Shown here piece after piece: positions 1 through 10,365 of a stretch of 64,000 bases of DNA. The stretch covers positions 1,054,001 to 1,118,000 of the forward strand of contig NZ_JBBIXN010000001.1 of assembly GCF_037646455.1 (NCBI RefSeq), given 5' to 3'. Under the pieces are notes generated by a model. It saw only the letters and a list, made by a program, of their open reading frames with translations. It was not told the DNA's origin and made no database searches. The stretch is from Draconibacterium mangrovi_A (GTDB taxonomy: Bacteria > Bacteroidota > Bacteroidia > Bacteroidales > Prolixibacteraceae). Position numbers and translations under genes: made by a program. Every line of letters starts with the position of its first letter. The stretch's first letter is position 1.

Positions 1-16
1 ATTAAACGATTTATGC

Positions 17-1615
17 CTACTTATAAGCGGGAACCATTTGTGTTAACGCACCTTCGTTTGTGTTACGAATATCGCTGGCCGGAATTGGGAACATGCCCCA
101 GGTATCGGCTTTAAAAGTACGTGGTTCGAAATGCGACGGATTTGGTACATCGGCCGGCACATTAAAACTGCTGTTAATCATTTGTGCGGCATAATCGTTA
201 CCTCTTCTCAGCAAATCCCATTTACGGCTTCCCTCTAGTGCAAGTTCAACGCGACGTTCGTGGAAGATATCGTCGATGGTAATCGATGATTTAGCTGCCG
301 ATTCTCCCAATGAACGGGTACGAACCTGGTTGAAATAATCCAGCGATTTTGATGGATTATCCGACAGGAAAAGTTCGGATGCCATAAGAAGTACATCGGC
401 ATAACGGATGTCCATAAAGTTACGCGGGAAATTGTGACTGTTGTCACCACCGGGTCCAATGTAGGCATTCAGAGCCATGAATTTATTGTTGAAATAACCG
501 GTATTCATGAATGCACGTGTATAGTCGTCGAGTTTTGTCTCGGCATTATAAATGGTTACATCCTTACGCGGGTCGCCATCTTCAAATTCGTTTACCAAAC
601 TCCAGGTAGGAACTGAGAAAGACCATCCCGGGAAAAGCCGGCCGTTATCGCCCGACGGATTACGTACGCCAACCCAAACACACGAGAAGTTACCATTGAT
701 GTTCCAGCCGCCCCAGTCGCCCGACATGGCTTTTTCGGAGTACTGAATTTCAAGGATCGACTCTTCGTTGTTCTGGTTTTCCCAGCTAAAAAGTTCAGCA
801 TAACTGGGTACTAGTGCATATTCGTTGCTCGTGATCACCGATTCTAAAGCTTGCTGTGCATAGGCTTTGTCAATTGTTGTTGATCCATCGGTCCAGTTTC
901 CAACGCCAATTACAGGTTTTGCAAAATCTTCGTGATACATATAAATCCTGGCAATTAAAGCTTGCACCGCACCTTTCGAAATACGTCCGGTTTCTTCGGC
1001 AGTCAATGACACCGGCAAAACACTTTCGGCTTTTAACAAGTCGCTTGCAATTTGCGTAAAAAGTTCGTCGGGTGTATTTTGTGGAAGACTCTTGTAATCT
1101 TCAACCGAAGGTAAAACTTCAGTGATAAGCGGAGTATAACCGTAGTGGCGAACCAAATCCCAGTAGAAATAAGCACGCAGGAAAAGCACTTCAGCTTCCA
1201 GACGCTCTTTTAATCCGTCGGTTACCCACTCTACTTCTTCCTGTTTTTGCAAATACAGGTTGGCCCGGTAAATACCCGAGTAGCAACGATTCCAAAGATC
1301 GGAAGATGATCCGTTTTCAGCGTCCATATTAAACATTTCCATGTCTTGCCATTGGGCCATGTCGCTAATGTTAGATCCACCGGCGTAAGTGTCGTCTGAG
1401 AAAATATCAGACATGGTAGGTACAAATTGCCAGTTCTGCACAGAATAGGCATCGTAAACAGCTGTAACAGCCAAAAATGCCTGCTCTTCGTTTTGATAGT
1501 AGTTGGCTTCTACCTGCCCAGTTTTAGGTTGAAGCTCGAGGAAATCCTGTGAACAGGATACCTGAAGCAAAACCAATGCAATAAAGCTGAGCATTAATAT
1601 TGTTTTGTTTTTCAT
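17..1615 (-). CDS. SusD/RagB-family glycan-binding outer-membrane lipoprotein
   Basis: Surface lipoprotein that, in this family, lies over a SusC channel and captures oligosaccharide before import. I chose the ATG at 1615 because it gives a clean lipoprotein signal: a hydrophobic stretch followed by the lipobox LQVSC with Cys21. The frame stays open another 31 codons upstream, but that segment is charged and unlike a signal peptide. The mature protein is about 510 residues, normal for SusD. It has a TPR-rich N-terminal half, a 'RYADVLLMASELF' type block and the usual C-terminal 'FPIPASDIRNTN...LTQ' ending. It sits 134 bp downstream of the SusC gene and is surely co-transcribed. The substrate cannot be read from the sequence. 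No hydrolase follows inside the window, so the rest of the locus lies beyond position 1. Confidence 0.95.
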   Translation of the reverse strand: MKNKTILMLSFIALVLLQVSCSQDFLELQPKTGQVEANYYQNEEQAFLAVTAVYDAYSVQNWQFVPTMSDIFSDDTYAGGSNISDMAQWQDMEMFNMDAENGSSSDLWNRCYSGIYRANLYLQKQEEVEWVTDGLKERLEAEVLFLRAYFYWDLVRHYGYTPLITEVLPSVEDYKSLPQNTPDELFTQIASDLLKAESVLPVSLTAEETGRISKGAVQALIARIYMYHEDFAKPVIGVGNWTDGSTTIDKAYAQQALESVITSNEYALVPSYAELFSWENQNNEESILEIQYSEKAMSGDWGGWNINGNFSCVWVGVRNPSGDNGRLFPGWSFSVPTWSLVNEFEDGDPRKDVTIYNAETKLDDYTRAFMNTGYFNNKFMALNAYIGPGGDNSHNFPRNFMDIRYADVLLMASELFLSDNPSKSLDYFNQVRTRSLGESAAKSSITIDDIFHERRVELALEGSRKWDLLRRGNDYAAQMINSSFNVPADVPNPSHFEPRTFKADTWGMFPIPASDIRNTNEGALTQMVPAYK

Positions 1616-1749
1616 TCGTTTATTCTTTTTAATTTTTAACGGTAAACCGAGTAACTCGCATGCGATACGATCGTGTTTGATTTGATATTTGTTACATGCT
1701 CGTTTCATCTTTCTAAAATTTTGAATTTAAATGCATTCAGATGATCCTG

Positions 1750-4700
1750 TTAAAAAGTGATATTTATACCACCAAAAACTGTTCTTGGCTGCGGGTAAAT
1801 ACCATGATCGATCCCATTGCTAAATACTCCACCACCAATTTCAGGGTCGTATCCCAGATACGGAGTGAAAGTCAATAAGTTCTCAGCAGAAACATAGAAA
1901 CGAATTCTGTCAATTTTCAGGTAGTTGGTTACCGACGCCGGCAATGTATAACCCAGTGTAATGTTTCTGAGGCGCACAAAACTTGCATCGTGTACAAAGA
2001 AATCGCTCACCGTTTGCATGTTTTCGTTATCATCAACAAATGTTACGCGCGGATAGTTATTAGATGTTCCAGGACCGGTCCAGCGATTCAGCCATTCTCC
2101 GCGGTAGTTGGTACCGTTCATATCGTAACGACGTGTTGCATCGTACACTTCCTGTCCGAGTGCAGCATAAATAAACATGCTAAAATCGAATCCTGCATAT
2201 TCCATTTCAAGGTTTAAACCTCCTGTAAAATCAGGATAAGGTGAACCAATATCTACACGGTCGTCCTCGGTAATTTGTCCGTCGCCATTCTCATCAATAA
2301 AGCGAATGTCGCCCGGTTTGGCCTGTGGCTGAATCAATCCGCCATCATTATTGGTGTAAGCAGCAACCTCTTCTTCAGTTTGGAAAATTCCATCGGTTTT
2401 AACGCCGTAGAAAATACCCATTGGTGTTCCAACACCGGCATACAAAATTCCTGATTGGCCAAAACCACCGTCTCCACCCTGCAGGCGTTTTTCGGCATTT
2501 TGAATATCGGTAACTTCGTTTTTATTGTAAGCTCCGTTGAGCGATGCACTGAAATAAAAATCACCAAATTGTTTGCGGTAGCTTACCTCAGCTTCAAAAC
2601 CGCTGTTTTTTACTTCGCCACCATTGATAATTGGTGCAGAGTTACCCACCAACATAGGAACCGGTGCAGTAACCAACCAGTCTTTTGTAGTTTTGATGTA
2701 ATAATCTAACGAAACACGTAAGCTGCTTTCCAGGGTTGCAAAGTCAACACCAATGTTGGTTTGCTCCGAAGTTTCCCATTTCAAAGACGGGTTTGCAATA
2801 CGCGTTGGTTGTGTACCATTGTACTGAGTTTTGTTGTCGCCAAAATAATAGATGTTCTGGTTACCAATAATTGAAGTATAACCAAAATCACCTATGTTTT
2901 CGCTACCGTTCTGTCCCCAGCTGGCTCTCAGCTTCAACAGGTTGACTGTTCCTGAGGCATTTTCCATGAAATTCTCGCGTGAGATTACCCAACCTGCAGA
3001 GAATGACGGGAAGTAACCGTATTTATTTTCAGCACCAAAACGCGAAGAACCATCTCGGCGCAGCGTTGCGGCCAGCATGTAGCGGTCTTTATAGTCGTAG
3101 TTAATACGTCCGAAGATAGAAGCTACCGTGTGTTCCGAGAAACCACCGTAAACACTCATACTTTCAGGATCGGTTGCGTTATCAATGTATGAATGCTCCA
3201 GATCATCGAAGATCACATCCCTTTTGCTACCGCCAATGTTATTAAACTCATCCTGGAAGGCAGTGGTACCGGCCATTAAAGTAAAGTGATGATCATCGAT
3301 CGTACGGTCGTAAGTCAATACATTTTCGAAGTTCCATCGGCTATATGTCCGCATCTGACGGTTAGCCTGATCGGTTGTTGTAAAGTGCAGTGCATCGAGG
3401 TAGTAATCAGGTGAATAACCACGGTCGTCGACCAAAGCAAATTCACCACTGTACGACGATTTCAAAGTTAAGCCTTTCAATGTCTCACTAAGTTTTCCAA
3501 AATCAATTTCACCGGTCAATCCACCAATAAATTTACTGGTTTTTGTTTCCGAGTTCACCTGGTCTAACAAAGCCACTGGATTCGTGATCTCCTGCAATCC
3601 AATTCCGAACTGCTCGGGAGTTGCCCACGATCCATCTTCGTTGTATACCGGAACAATTGGCGGCATGTTTAAGGCTTGAGCCAAACCGTTTCCAAAATGG
3701 CTGTTGGTATCAATTCCTTTACTGATTATGCGAACCAGGTTAACGTTACTGGTTAATTTAAAGAAACCGAATTCGCTAGTAGTATTCAAACGATAGCTGA
3801 ACCTTTCATATTCCGATTTTCCCTTGGCCACAATACCTTCCTGATTAAAATAATTTATCGACGATGAATAAGTTGAACGTTGGGTACCTCCGTTAAAACT
3901 GATTGAGTGATTTTGTTTTGGTGCATCATAATTGAACATTTCATCCTGCCAGTCTGTGTCAGCAGTGTATCCGGCAATATCTTCGTTCGAGAAGAACAAA
4001 GAACCGTTTCCGTTCAATGATGCTTCATTCGTCAACATCATGTATTCCTGCGAATTCAGCAGGTTAATCTTTTTCCATGGATTTTGTACGCCGTAATAAC
4101 CGTCGTACGATACCGTGAATTTTTCGTTTTTACTACCGCTTTTTGTGGTAATAAGAATTACACCGTTTGCACCACGTGCACCGTAAATAGCACACGAAGC
4201 AGCATCTTTCAGCACTTCAATCGACTCGATGTCGCCTGAAGAAAGAAAATCGGTTCCTGCTCCACTCATCGGAAGTCCGTCGATGATATAAAGCGGTTCC
4301 GCATCGCCGTTTGTTCCGATACCCCGGATACGAACCGATACGTTGTCGCCCGGTTGCCCTGAGTTACCTGATATTACAACACCGGCTGTTTTTCCCTGCA
4401 GCGCCTGTGTTACACGCATGTCGGATTGTTTCTTTAACGATTCGCCCTCCACTTTTGAAATGGCGCCTGTAACCAGACTTTTCTTTTGAACACCGTAACC
4501 GACAACCACCACCTCGTCAACGTCGAACGCGACGTTCTCCATTTGTACGTTAAGTTCGGTTCTTCCGGCTACAGCCAATTCCTGTGTTTTCATTCCCACA
4601 AATGAAAAAACAAGTACAGCATCAGCAGGAACAGTTAAAGAATATTCACCATCTACATTGGTGACCGTTCCATTTGTTGTACCTTTTTCTGCGATAGTTA

Positions 4701-4818
4701 CACCCGGCAAGGGTTGATTATCATCCGCAGAAACGACTACACCTTTTAGTACAACTTCCTGTGCAAAAACACCCCAGGATAAAATTGTACTCAAAAGCAA
4801 CATGAGAATTTTTCTCAT
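1750..4818 (-). CDS. SusC/RagA-family TonB-dependent outer-membrane transporter
   Basis: TonB-dependent importer for glycan fragments, about 1022 residues. In order it shows: a signal peptide ending near 'WGVFAQ'; a carboxypeptidase-regulatory-like beta-sandwich at about 22-98 (GVVVSADDNQPLPGVTI, TVTNVDGEYSL); a 'DEVVVVGYG' segment typical of SusC; a plug domain at about 115-225 with 'VRIRGIGTNG', 'PLYIIDGLPM' and 'YGARGANGVILITTKSG'; then a long beta-barrel ending in 'FGGINITF' with a terminal aromatic. There is no extra N-terminal STN domain, so no anti-sigma-linked signalling is evident. The ATG at 4818 gives the best signal peptide; another in-frame ATG at 4836 adds six residues. It forms an operon with the SusD gene and lies 445 bp downstream of the LuxR-type regulator gene. 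Confidence 0.97.
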   Translation of the reverse strand: MRKILMLLLSTILSWGVFAQEVVLKGVVVSADDNQPLPGVTIAEKGTTNGTVTNVDGEYSLTVPADAVLVFSFVGMKTQELAVAGRTELNVQMENVAFDVDEVVVVGYGVQKKSLVTGAISKVEGESLKKQSDMRVTQALQGKTAGVVISGNSGQPGDNVSVRIRGIGTNGDAEPLYIIDGLPMSGAGTDFLSSGDIESIEVLKDAASCAIYGARGANGVILITTKSGSKNEKFTVSYDGYYGVQNPWKKINLLNSQEYMMLTNEASLNGNGSLFFSNEDIAGYTADTDWQDEMFNYDAPKQNHSISFNGGTQRSTYSSSINYFNQEGIVAKGKSEYERFSYRLNTTSEFGFFKLTSNVNLVRIISKGIDTNSHFGNGLAQALNMPPIVPVYNEDGSWATPEQFGIGLQEITNPVALLDQVNSETKTSKFIGGLTGEIDFGKLSETLKGLTLKSSYSGEFALVDDRGYSPDYYLDALHFTTTDQANRQMRTYSRWNFENVLTYDRTIDDHHFTLMAGTTAFQDEFNNIGGSKRDVIFDDLEHSYIDNATDPESMSVYGGFSEHTVASIFGRINYDYKDRYMLAATLRRDGSSRFGAENKYGYFPSFSAGWVISRENFMENASGTVNLLKLRASWGQNGSENIGDFGYTSIIGNQNIYYFGDNKTQYNGTQPTRIANPSLKWETSEQTNIGVDFATLESSLRVSLDYYIKTTKDWLVTAPVPMLVGNSAPIINGGEVKNSGFEAEVSYRKQFGDFYFSASLNGAYNKNEVTDIQNAEKRLQGGDGGFGQSGILYAGVGTPMGIFYGVKTDGIFQTEEEVAAYTNNDGGLIQPQAKPGDIRFIDENGDGQITEDDRVDIGSPYPDFTGGLNLEMEYAGFDFSMFIYAALGQEVYDATRRYDMNGTNYRGEWLNRWTGPGTSNNYPRVTFVDDNENMQTVSDFFVHDASFVRLRNITLGYTLPASVTNYLKIDRIRFYVSAENLLTFTPYLGYDPEIGGGVFSNGIDHGIYPQPRTVFGGINITF

Positions 4819-5262
4819 TACGAGTTTTTCTTTCATAGATCAAATTTTGATATTAGTAATAATAGTTATTGTTCGAAATGTCTTGCACTTAATAAGTGTA
4901 CAAGCTAGCTGTAAAATAATTTGGAATAAATTGGGGAATTACCTTTGGGGGTTTCCAAGGATAATTTTTGAATACCATAGTTACATAGTTTAGTTAAACA
5001 ACAAATAATACAGCTTCAAATAAAAATGACCTGTTCATCAATATTTGTCGCTATTTATCTTTCGACGACAACAAATTTGACACAAAATCAGGCACATTTG
5101 CAAAATATTCGCCATCACATTATTACATCAGAAACATTTCATGAATACATCAAAAATACATCATTCATTTTTTATAAATCTGATTTACAGTATTTTGAAA
5201 TACACAATTCTCACTAAATACTACCTCAATAAAAAATGTGTTGTACAACAGGAAATGAAAAA
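4819..5262 (-). other. Intergenic leader between regulator and SusC gene
   Basis: No gene is visible in this 444-bp AT-rich stretch. On the minus strand it must hold the SusC promoter, since SusC loci are usually expressed separately from their regulator. One exact TAnnTTTG match (minus strand, TATTTTTG) lies at 5151-5158, but it has no partner TTTG and would give a leader of about 310 nt, so I do not call it a promoter. An imperfect inverted repeat at 4882-4904 (CTTG-CACTT ... AAGTG-TA-CAAG) would form a short hairpin in the SusC 5' UTR. Confidence 0.5.
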
Positions 5263-8130
5263 CTATAAATTTATCAGAAAAGTGGACAGATTAACGTCAC
5301 GGGAAAGCTCAAGCTTTTTACGCAGTCTGTATCTGCTGATTTCAACCCCGCGTTCGGAGATTGTAAGTAAAGTGGCAATTTCTTTTGTCGACATGTTCAT
5401 TCGAATATAAGCACACAGTCTCAGGTCTTTTGGTGACAATTGCGGGAACTGTTCTTTCAGTCGTTCAAAAAATTCGGCATGCACCTCTTCAAAATAACTT
5501 TCAAATATTTTCTTTTGGTGCTGATTGTCGATCTCTTTGTCGATACGTTTCTTTAGAATGGCCATTCTCGATTTAACGGTACTATCTTCTGTTTCTTCAG
5601 ACATCCGCTTAAGTTCCCCGGTTATTTTCGTCAGGAACTTGTTTTTGTTTACAATGTTCAGCGTTTGATTGGCGAGTTCCTTATCGAGCGAAAGTTTTTC
5701 AGCCTCCAGTTTTTCATTCTTCAGACGAATGATCTCTTTATCAGCCAATACCGATTGCTGTTCGAATTCCTTTTCTTTCTTTCGAAGTTCTTTTTCGTGT
5801 TTGTTCCGTTCCTTCTGTTTCGATTTCTCGAAGCGTTTGTTTACCAACCAAACAACAACTAAACCGAGTAGAAGTACCAGGAAGATGTACAAATACATAG
5901 CCATTCTTGACCGGTGCCACGGTGGCGTGATCACAAATGAATAGCTGGCTTCCTCGCTTTCAATATCAAAGCTGTTTCTGGCTTTTACACGAAATACGTA
6001 TTCGTTCTCGGGCAAGTTGGTTAAATCGCGGTAAATATCATTCGACCACGATGACCAATGATCGGAATAATTTTCGATAAAATAAGAGAATTCAATCTGT
6101 TCAGGATTCTGGTAAAAAGGCGCTGAAAAATAAAAGCGAAAGGCATTCTTTTTAAAAGGAAATTCGTTTATTGTTTCCTGGCTCTCAGGATAAATCACGG
6201 TATCTAAATAAGGTACATCGACCTTTGTTATAAAGCATTTAAAAGGATGGTCGTAAGATGTTACAATGCGCGAAGAATAATGGGCAAATCCAGATTCCGT
6301 TGCAATAAATACATTGTCGATGCCATATGCATACAAGAATTCCCACCCTTGGACCAGCTTGTTACTTAATTGCTTGAATGGCGCCACAATTTTTGTATAT
6401 GTACCATCGTCATTTTTATGCAACACCCCGGTTTCACTGTCAGCAATGTACCAGTAATTTCCTTTGGGATCTTTATCTACAAATTTCAATTGTTTATTTA
6501 AGTTGAAAAGCGCATTCATCTGCTCATCCTTCTCAAATCGATCATCAGTTTCATTGTATTTGTAAATACCATCAACCGTAGAAATGTACCATGCATTATC
6601 GATAACCAGCAATATATTCAGAGAATTTTGAGGCAAACCTTCATTTATACCATATAGTTTATTGTCGACAACCGAATCGCGAATTGCATTAAGCTTTATC
6701 CTGAAAATACCTCTTGTCCCGTGACTCATCCAAATATTACCATATTCGTCTTCAGCAAGAAAACGGCTCGATTCGCTGTAGCCTTTTGCTTTGTTAACAA
6801 GTTCCCAGTTATTACCGTCATAATGAAAAACCGTTAAACCACTAAAATTTCCACCAACGGCATAATCAGGATCTTCTTCAAGCTGTATAAAAGTCCACCC
6901 CCCTGGTTCGTCGCTTATTCTGGTGGCGCTCTTTCCTTCAACCTGAAAAGCACCAAGATTATGGCCACAAAGCAATTTCCCGTTCAATACTTTTAAACTC
7001 CAAACCTGTCCTTCGGTTTCCGGAACCAGTTCAAATTCATTCTGTTCAAAATTACCGCCAGCACTAAAAGGCTTCACAAAAAGCCCCTGATTTGTTCCCA
7101 GATAAAGCAAATGATCATGTACGATTGCGCAATAACCGGTACTTATTCCATCGGCACTCGAAATGTAACTTAATGGAGAATTCAACTCAATGTAATCCAC
7201 CCCGTTGTCGAGTCCAAGCCATAAATTACCCGACCGGTCGTTATACAAACTTAAAATAGTATTGTTTTGAACCCCTTTTGTACGGTTGAGGTGTTGGATT
7301 ATTACCCCGTCAGAATTGGTGATGATCAATCCGTTTAAAATGGTACCAATGGCCAGGTTGTTCCCATCAAGCCTTACGGCACAAAAAAGTATGTCTTTTT
7401 GCACTTGCTCGTTAACGGGCGCATTCCATTTCCCGAGCTTACCGTTTTTATACTCGTACCATCCGTTTTGCAGCGTTCCAATCAACAAATGATTTTCGTA
7501 AAAACTTACAATCGAACGTATTTCCTTGTCCCTTAAATCATCAGCCCACGGTACTTTATTCACAAATCCATTGATGTATTCAAAGAGTCCAACTCCCGGC
7601 TCGTGAAAAAACAAACGTTTGTTTACGTAAAAAGAATAGTAGAATTCCTCTTGCGGTTGAATGATTTTAATTTCGTCATCTTCATACATAAAAATGTACT
7701 GAAACGACTGAAAAACAATACCATATTGTGTGTCGTAAATCTTCCAGACGACATCTGTCTCCTTGACGTCATCGGGTAATTTATCGCGCAAACTGCGAAA
7801 TACCGGGCCATCATTTGAATTGGTATCAAAAATTCCGAAATCATCGTCAAGCCCGACATAAATTGTTCCTTCATCGTCGATGCAAACCGACCTTACCGGT
7901 GATATTGAAACTCTGAACAGATCCCAGTTCAACCCGTCGAAACGAAGCAGACCATCGTTATTGGCGAAATACATAAAGCCATCCGGATCCTGCGCAACTC
8001 CCCAGTTTTGCGTACCTGCTTTATACACTACTTTGGGGTAATTCAGAATATTCGGAACACCAATCTTTTTTACCTGAGCAGCACCCAAAAGTGGAACAAT
8101 GAAGAGTAATATGTACAGAATTCTTTTCAA
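5263..8130 (-). CDS. Reg_prop/Y_Y_Y sensor with C-terminal LuxR-type HTH (one-component SusCD regulator)
   Basis: Membrane-spanning transcription regulator of 955 residues. Seen in order: a signal peptide (1-18); a long periplasmic beta-propeller of Reg_prop repeats, for example 'GVAQDPDGFMYFANNDGLLRF' style blades (about 25-640); a Y_Y_Y domain (about 655-735, 'FSYFIENYSDHWSSW'); one membrane helix (about 743-763, after 'PPWHRSR'); a cytoplasmic coiled coil rich in K and E (about 765-865); and a C-terminal helix-turn-helix (about 898-950, 'LSPKDLRLCAYIRMNMSTKEIATLLTIS'). It has no histidine-kinase, ATPase or receiver domain, unlike the hybrid two-component regulators that share the same sensor. 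The position directly upstream of SusC/SusD suggests it senses an oligosaccharide in the periplasm and controls that pair; that role is inferred. Confidence 0.9.
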   Translation of the reverse strand: MKRILYILLFIVPLLGAAQVKKIGVPNILNYPKVVYKAGTQNWGVAQDPDGFMYFANNDGLLRFDGLNWDLFRVSISPVRSVCIDDEGTIYVGLDDDFGIFDTNSNDGPVFRSLRDKLPDDVKETDVVWKIYDTQYGIVFQSFQYIFMYEDDEIKIIQPQEEFYYSFYVNKRLFFHEPGVGLFEYINGFVNKVPWADDLRDKEIRSIVSFYENHLLIGTLQNGWYEYKNGKLGKWNAPVNEQVQKDILFCAVRLDGNNLAIGTILNGLIITNSDGVIIQHLNRTKGVQNNTILSLYNDRSGNLWLGLDNGVDYIELNSPLSYISSADGISTGYCAIVHDHLLYLGTNQGLFVKPFSAGGNFEQNEFELVPETEGQVWSLKVLNGKLLCGHNLGAFQVEGKSATRISDEPGGWTFIQLEEDPDYAVGGNFSGLTVFHYDGNNWELVNKAKGYSESSRFLAEDEYGNIWMSHGTRGIFRIKLNAIRDSVVDNKLYGINEGLPQNSLNILLVIDNAWYISTVDGIYKYNETDDRFEKDEQMNALFNLNKQLKFVDKDPKGNYWYIADSETGVLHKNDDGTYTKIVAPFKQLSNKLVQGWEFLYAYGIDNVFIATESGFAHYSSRIVTSYDHPFKCFITKVDVPYLDTVIYPESQETINEFPFKKNAFRFYFSAPFYQNPEQIEFSYFIENYSDHWSSWSNDIYRDLTNLPENEYVFRVKARNSFDIESEEASYSFVITPPWHRSRMAMYLYIFLVLLLGLVVVWLVNKRFEKSKQKERNKHEKELRKKEKEFEQQSVLADKEIIRLKNEKLEAEKLSLDKELANQTLNIVNKNKFLTKITGELKRMSEETEDSTVKSRMAILKKRIDKEIDNQHQKKIFESYFEEVHAEFFERLKEQFPQLSPKDLRLCAYIRMNMSTKEIATLLTISERGVEISRYRLRKKLELSRDVNLSTFLINL

Positions 8131-8330
8131 ATCTTAGGTAGGTTGGACTTTACACAACATTTATCGTTTTCTAAAATACAATATAAATAACAAGTTGTGA
8201 AATTAGCCGAAAAATTGAATATTTGAGCGGCATTTGCATTTCGTGTTTTAAATCAAAAACAATCAATTTAAGCTTAAAGCAGTGAACGAAACAGTGCTTT
8301 CTATTGTATTACTAAAAATACTCGAATTTT

Positions 8331-8603
8331 ATGAATATTGACAAATATAAAAACCTGCGATACCGATTAATGGAAACCGAAGATTGGCCACTGGAATATA
8401 TGTTTAAATTCATTGCGCCCAATCACGAAGGCAATGTTGACCGTATTAAAGCCTTTCTTCCCAGAGATGGGAAAATCACCTTCAAACACACACCAAATCT
8501 AAAACACGTTTCAGTTACTTGTATTGCTCTTATGGATTCTGCTGATGAAATCGTGGAGATTACCGAAAAGGTGGATGAGATTGAAGGGGTGATTGTACTA
8601 TAA
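8331..8603 (+). CDS. DUF493 (YbeD-like) family protein
   Basis: Small cytoplasmic protein of 90 residues with the compact beta-alpha-beta-beta-alpha-beta pattern of the DUF493/YbeD family. It opens with 'WPLEYMFKFIAPNH' and closes with 'VDEIEGVIVL'. The fold resembles the ACT/allosteric regulatory domain of phosphoglycerate dehydrogenase. The biochemical role in this lineage is unknown. It starts 200 bp from the divergent regulator gene and ends 80 bp before the YfcC-type transporter, with which it could be co-transcribed. Confidence 0.85.
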   Translation: MNIDKYKNLRYRLMETEDWPLEYMFKFIAPNHEGNVDRIKAFLPRDGKITFKHTPNLKHVSVTCIALMDSADEIVEITEKVDEIEGVIVL

Positions 8604-8683
8604 ACCTGCAAATACATCTCCAAAATCAATTCCACTTCCTGACTCAGTCAATTAATTACTATTTTTAAGAAAAAAGGATTCAG

Positions 8684-10138
8684 ATGAGTTCAGAAAAATC
8701 CAGGCGATTTAAAATCCCGCACGTATTCGTACTACTTACGGTTATCATTTTCTTATGCAGTGTTCTTTCATATGTGGTACCATCCGGAATCTATCAGCGC
8801 GAGACAATTAACATCGAAGGATCATCCCGAACAGTTGTCATCCCGGGAACGTACAGCAAATTAAACAAGCATATTTCGCTTAAAGGAATATTCTTTGGCG
8901 AATCAAATGACGAGGGAGCCAGTCCGGTCAGCTTAATTGGATTCCTAACGGCTATTCCCCGCGGTATGGCGGATGTAAAAGATGTTCCAAACATTATTTT
9001 CATGTTATTTATAATTGGAGGTGTATTGGGAATCTTTCAACGTACGGGAACCATAACGGCTTTTATACAAACGCTCTTTGAGCGCTTTTCAAATTCCGGA
9101 CCTGTTCTGACCATTACCCTCATGCTTGCGGTTGGTATTGGTGGATCAACTTTTGGAATGGGAGAAGAGCTGATCCCATTGGTTCCTATATTCCTTATGG
9201 TGTCTTACAAACTTGGATATGACCGTATCTATGGCATGTCGATAATCTATCTGGGAGCACTTGTCGGTTTTGCGGCGGCAACAACTAATCCTTTTACCGT
9301 TCAGATTGCCCAGGGAATTGCCGAGGTTCCACCAGGCAGCGGCATACTGTTCAGAGTCGTGTTTTTTGTGGTGATCATGTCTGTGACAATTGGATACGTA
9401 TTATTGTACGGAAGAAAGATCAGGAAAGATCCTTCAAAAATGATGATTCCGAATGATGATCCTTCAATTGCCGATATTAAAATGGAAAAACAACCACTGA
9501 AAATTTCGCACATCCTGATTCTTTCCAGTTCTGCAATTGTATTCTTTTATACAATATATGCCTTTCAGAAGAAGGGATGGTGGCTGAACGATATGTCGGG
9601 AGCATTCGTGTTGATGGGAATAATAGCAATCCTGGTCTCCGGCCTTTCTTTATCAGAAGCAATGAAAGCTTTTGTTAAAGGAATGGAAGAGATGGTAGTA
9701 GCTGCACTAGTGGTCGGATTTGCAAGTGGAATTCGTGTGGTACTTGAAGATGGTCAGATCCTCGATACGATAATTCATACATCTTCCGGATTAATGAACG
9801 ATACATCCAGGATCGTAGCTGTTGAAGGGATGTTCGTCTTCCAAACCATACTCAATTTCTTCATCCCGTCAGGATCGGGTCAGGCTGCAGTAACCATGCC
9901 ACTTATGGCTCCGCTGGCAGATGTGCTGGGTGTAAGCCGGCAAACTGCTGTCTTTGCTTTCACCTCAGGTGACGGATTTTCAAACATCATCATTCCCACC
10001 TCAGGAATCCTGATGGCGATGCTCAGCATGGCAAAAATCCCGTATGAAAAATGGCTGCGCTTCATCGCACCACTATTCCTTATCCTAGTGCTGATTGCAG
10101 GAATCTTTCTGGGAATTGCAGTATTGATTAATTATTAA
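8684..10138 (+). CDS. YfcC/DcuC-superfamily membrane transporter
   Basis: Inner-membrane carrier of 484 residues with about twelve hydrophobic segments. The first is 'PHVFVLLTVIIFLCSVLSYVVPSG', whose 'VLSYVVPSG' pattern plus the later 'GMGEELIPLVPIFL', 'AATTNPF' and 'NFFIPSGSGQAAVTMPLMAPL' blocks mark the YfcC branch of the DcuC/ArsB-like (IT) superfamily. Relatives are annotated as C4-dicarboxylate, basic amino-acid or peptide-breakdown-product carriers; the substrate here cannot be assigned. The protein has the family's usual length and both inverted halves, with the GxGxxxAAxxMP signature near residues 395-405. A second transporter gene follows after 227 bp. Confidence 0.9.
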   Translation: MSSEKSRRFKIPHVFVLLTVIIFLCSVLSYVVPSGIYQRETINIEGSSRTVVIPGTYSKLNKHISLKGIFFGESNDEGASPVSLIGFLTAIPRGMADVKDVPNIIFMLFIIGGVLGIFQRTGTITAFIQTLFERFSNSGPVLTITLMLAVGIGGSTFGMGEELIPLVPIFLMVSYKLGYDRIYGMSIIYLGALVGFAAATTNPFTVQIAQGIAEVPPGSGILFRVVFFVVIMSVTIGYVLLYGRKIRKDPSKMMIPNDDPSIADIKMEKQPLKISHILILSSSAIVFFYTIYAFQKKGWWLNDMSGAFVLMGIIAILVSGLSLSEAMKAFVKGMEEMVVAALVVGFASGIRVVLEDGQILDTIIHTSSGLMNDTSRIVAVEGMFVFQTILNFFIPSGSGQAAVTMPLMAPLADVLGVSRQTAVFAFTSGDGFSNIIIPTSGILMAMLSMAKIPYEKWLRFIAPLFLILVLIAGIFLGIAVLINY

Positions 10139-10365
10139 GATTTACATCGAGATTATCAAAAAAACTGAACGACAAAGAAAGAAGCAGAATTAGCTTTATG
10201 CAAGTGTTACCGGGAAACATGAAATCAAAAAATATTACTTGTATGATATTGATTTGATTTTACGGGAAATATGCCATTTGAGAAATTTATATTGTAGATC
10301 AACAATAAAATTGTATTTTAACTTTTACAGAATGATTCTAACTACACTTGAACTAAGAATTTTTA

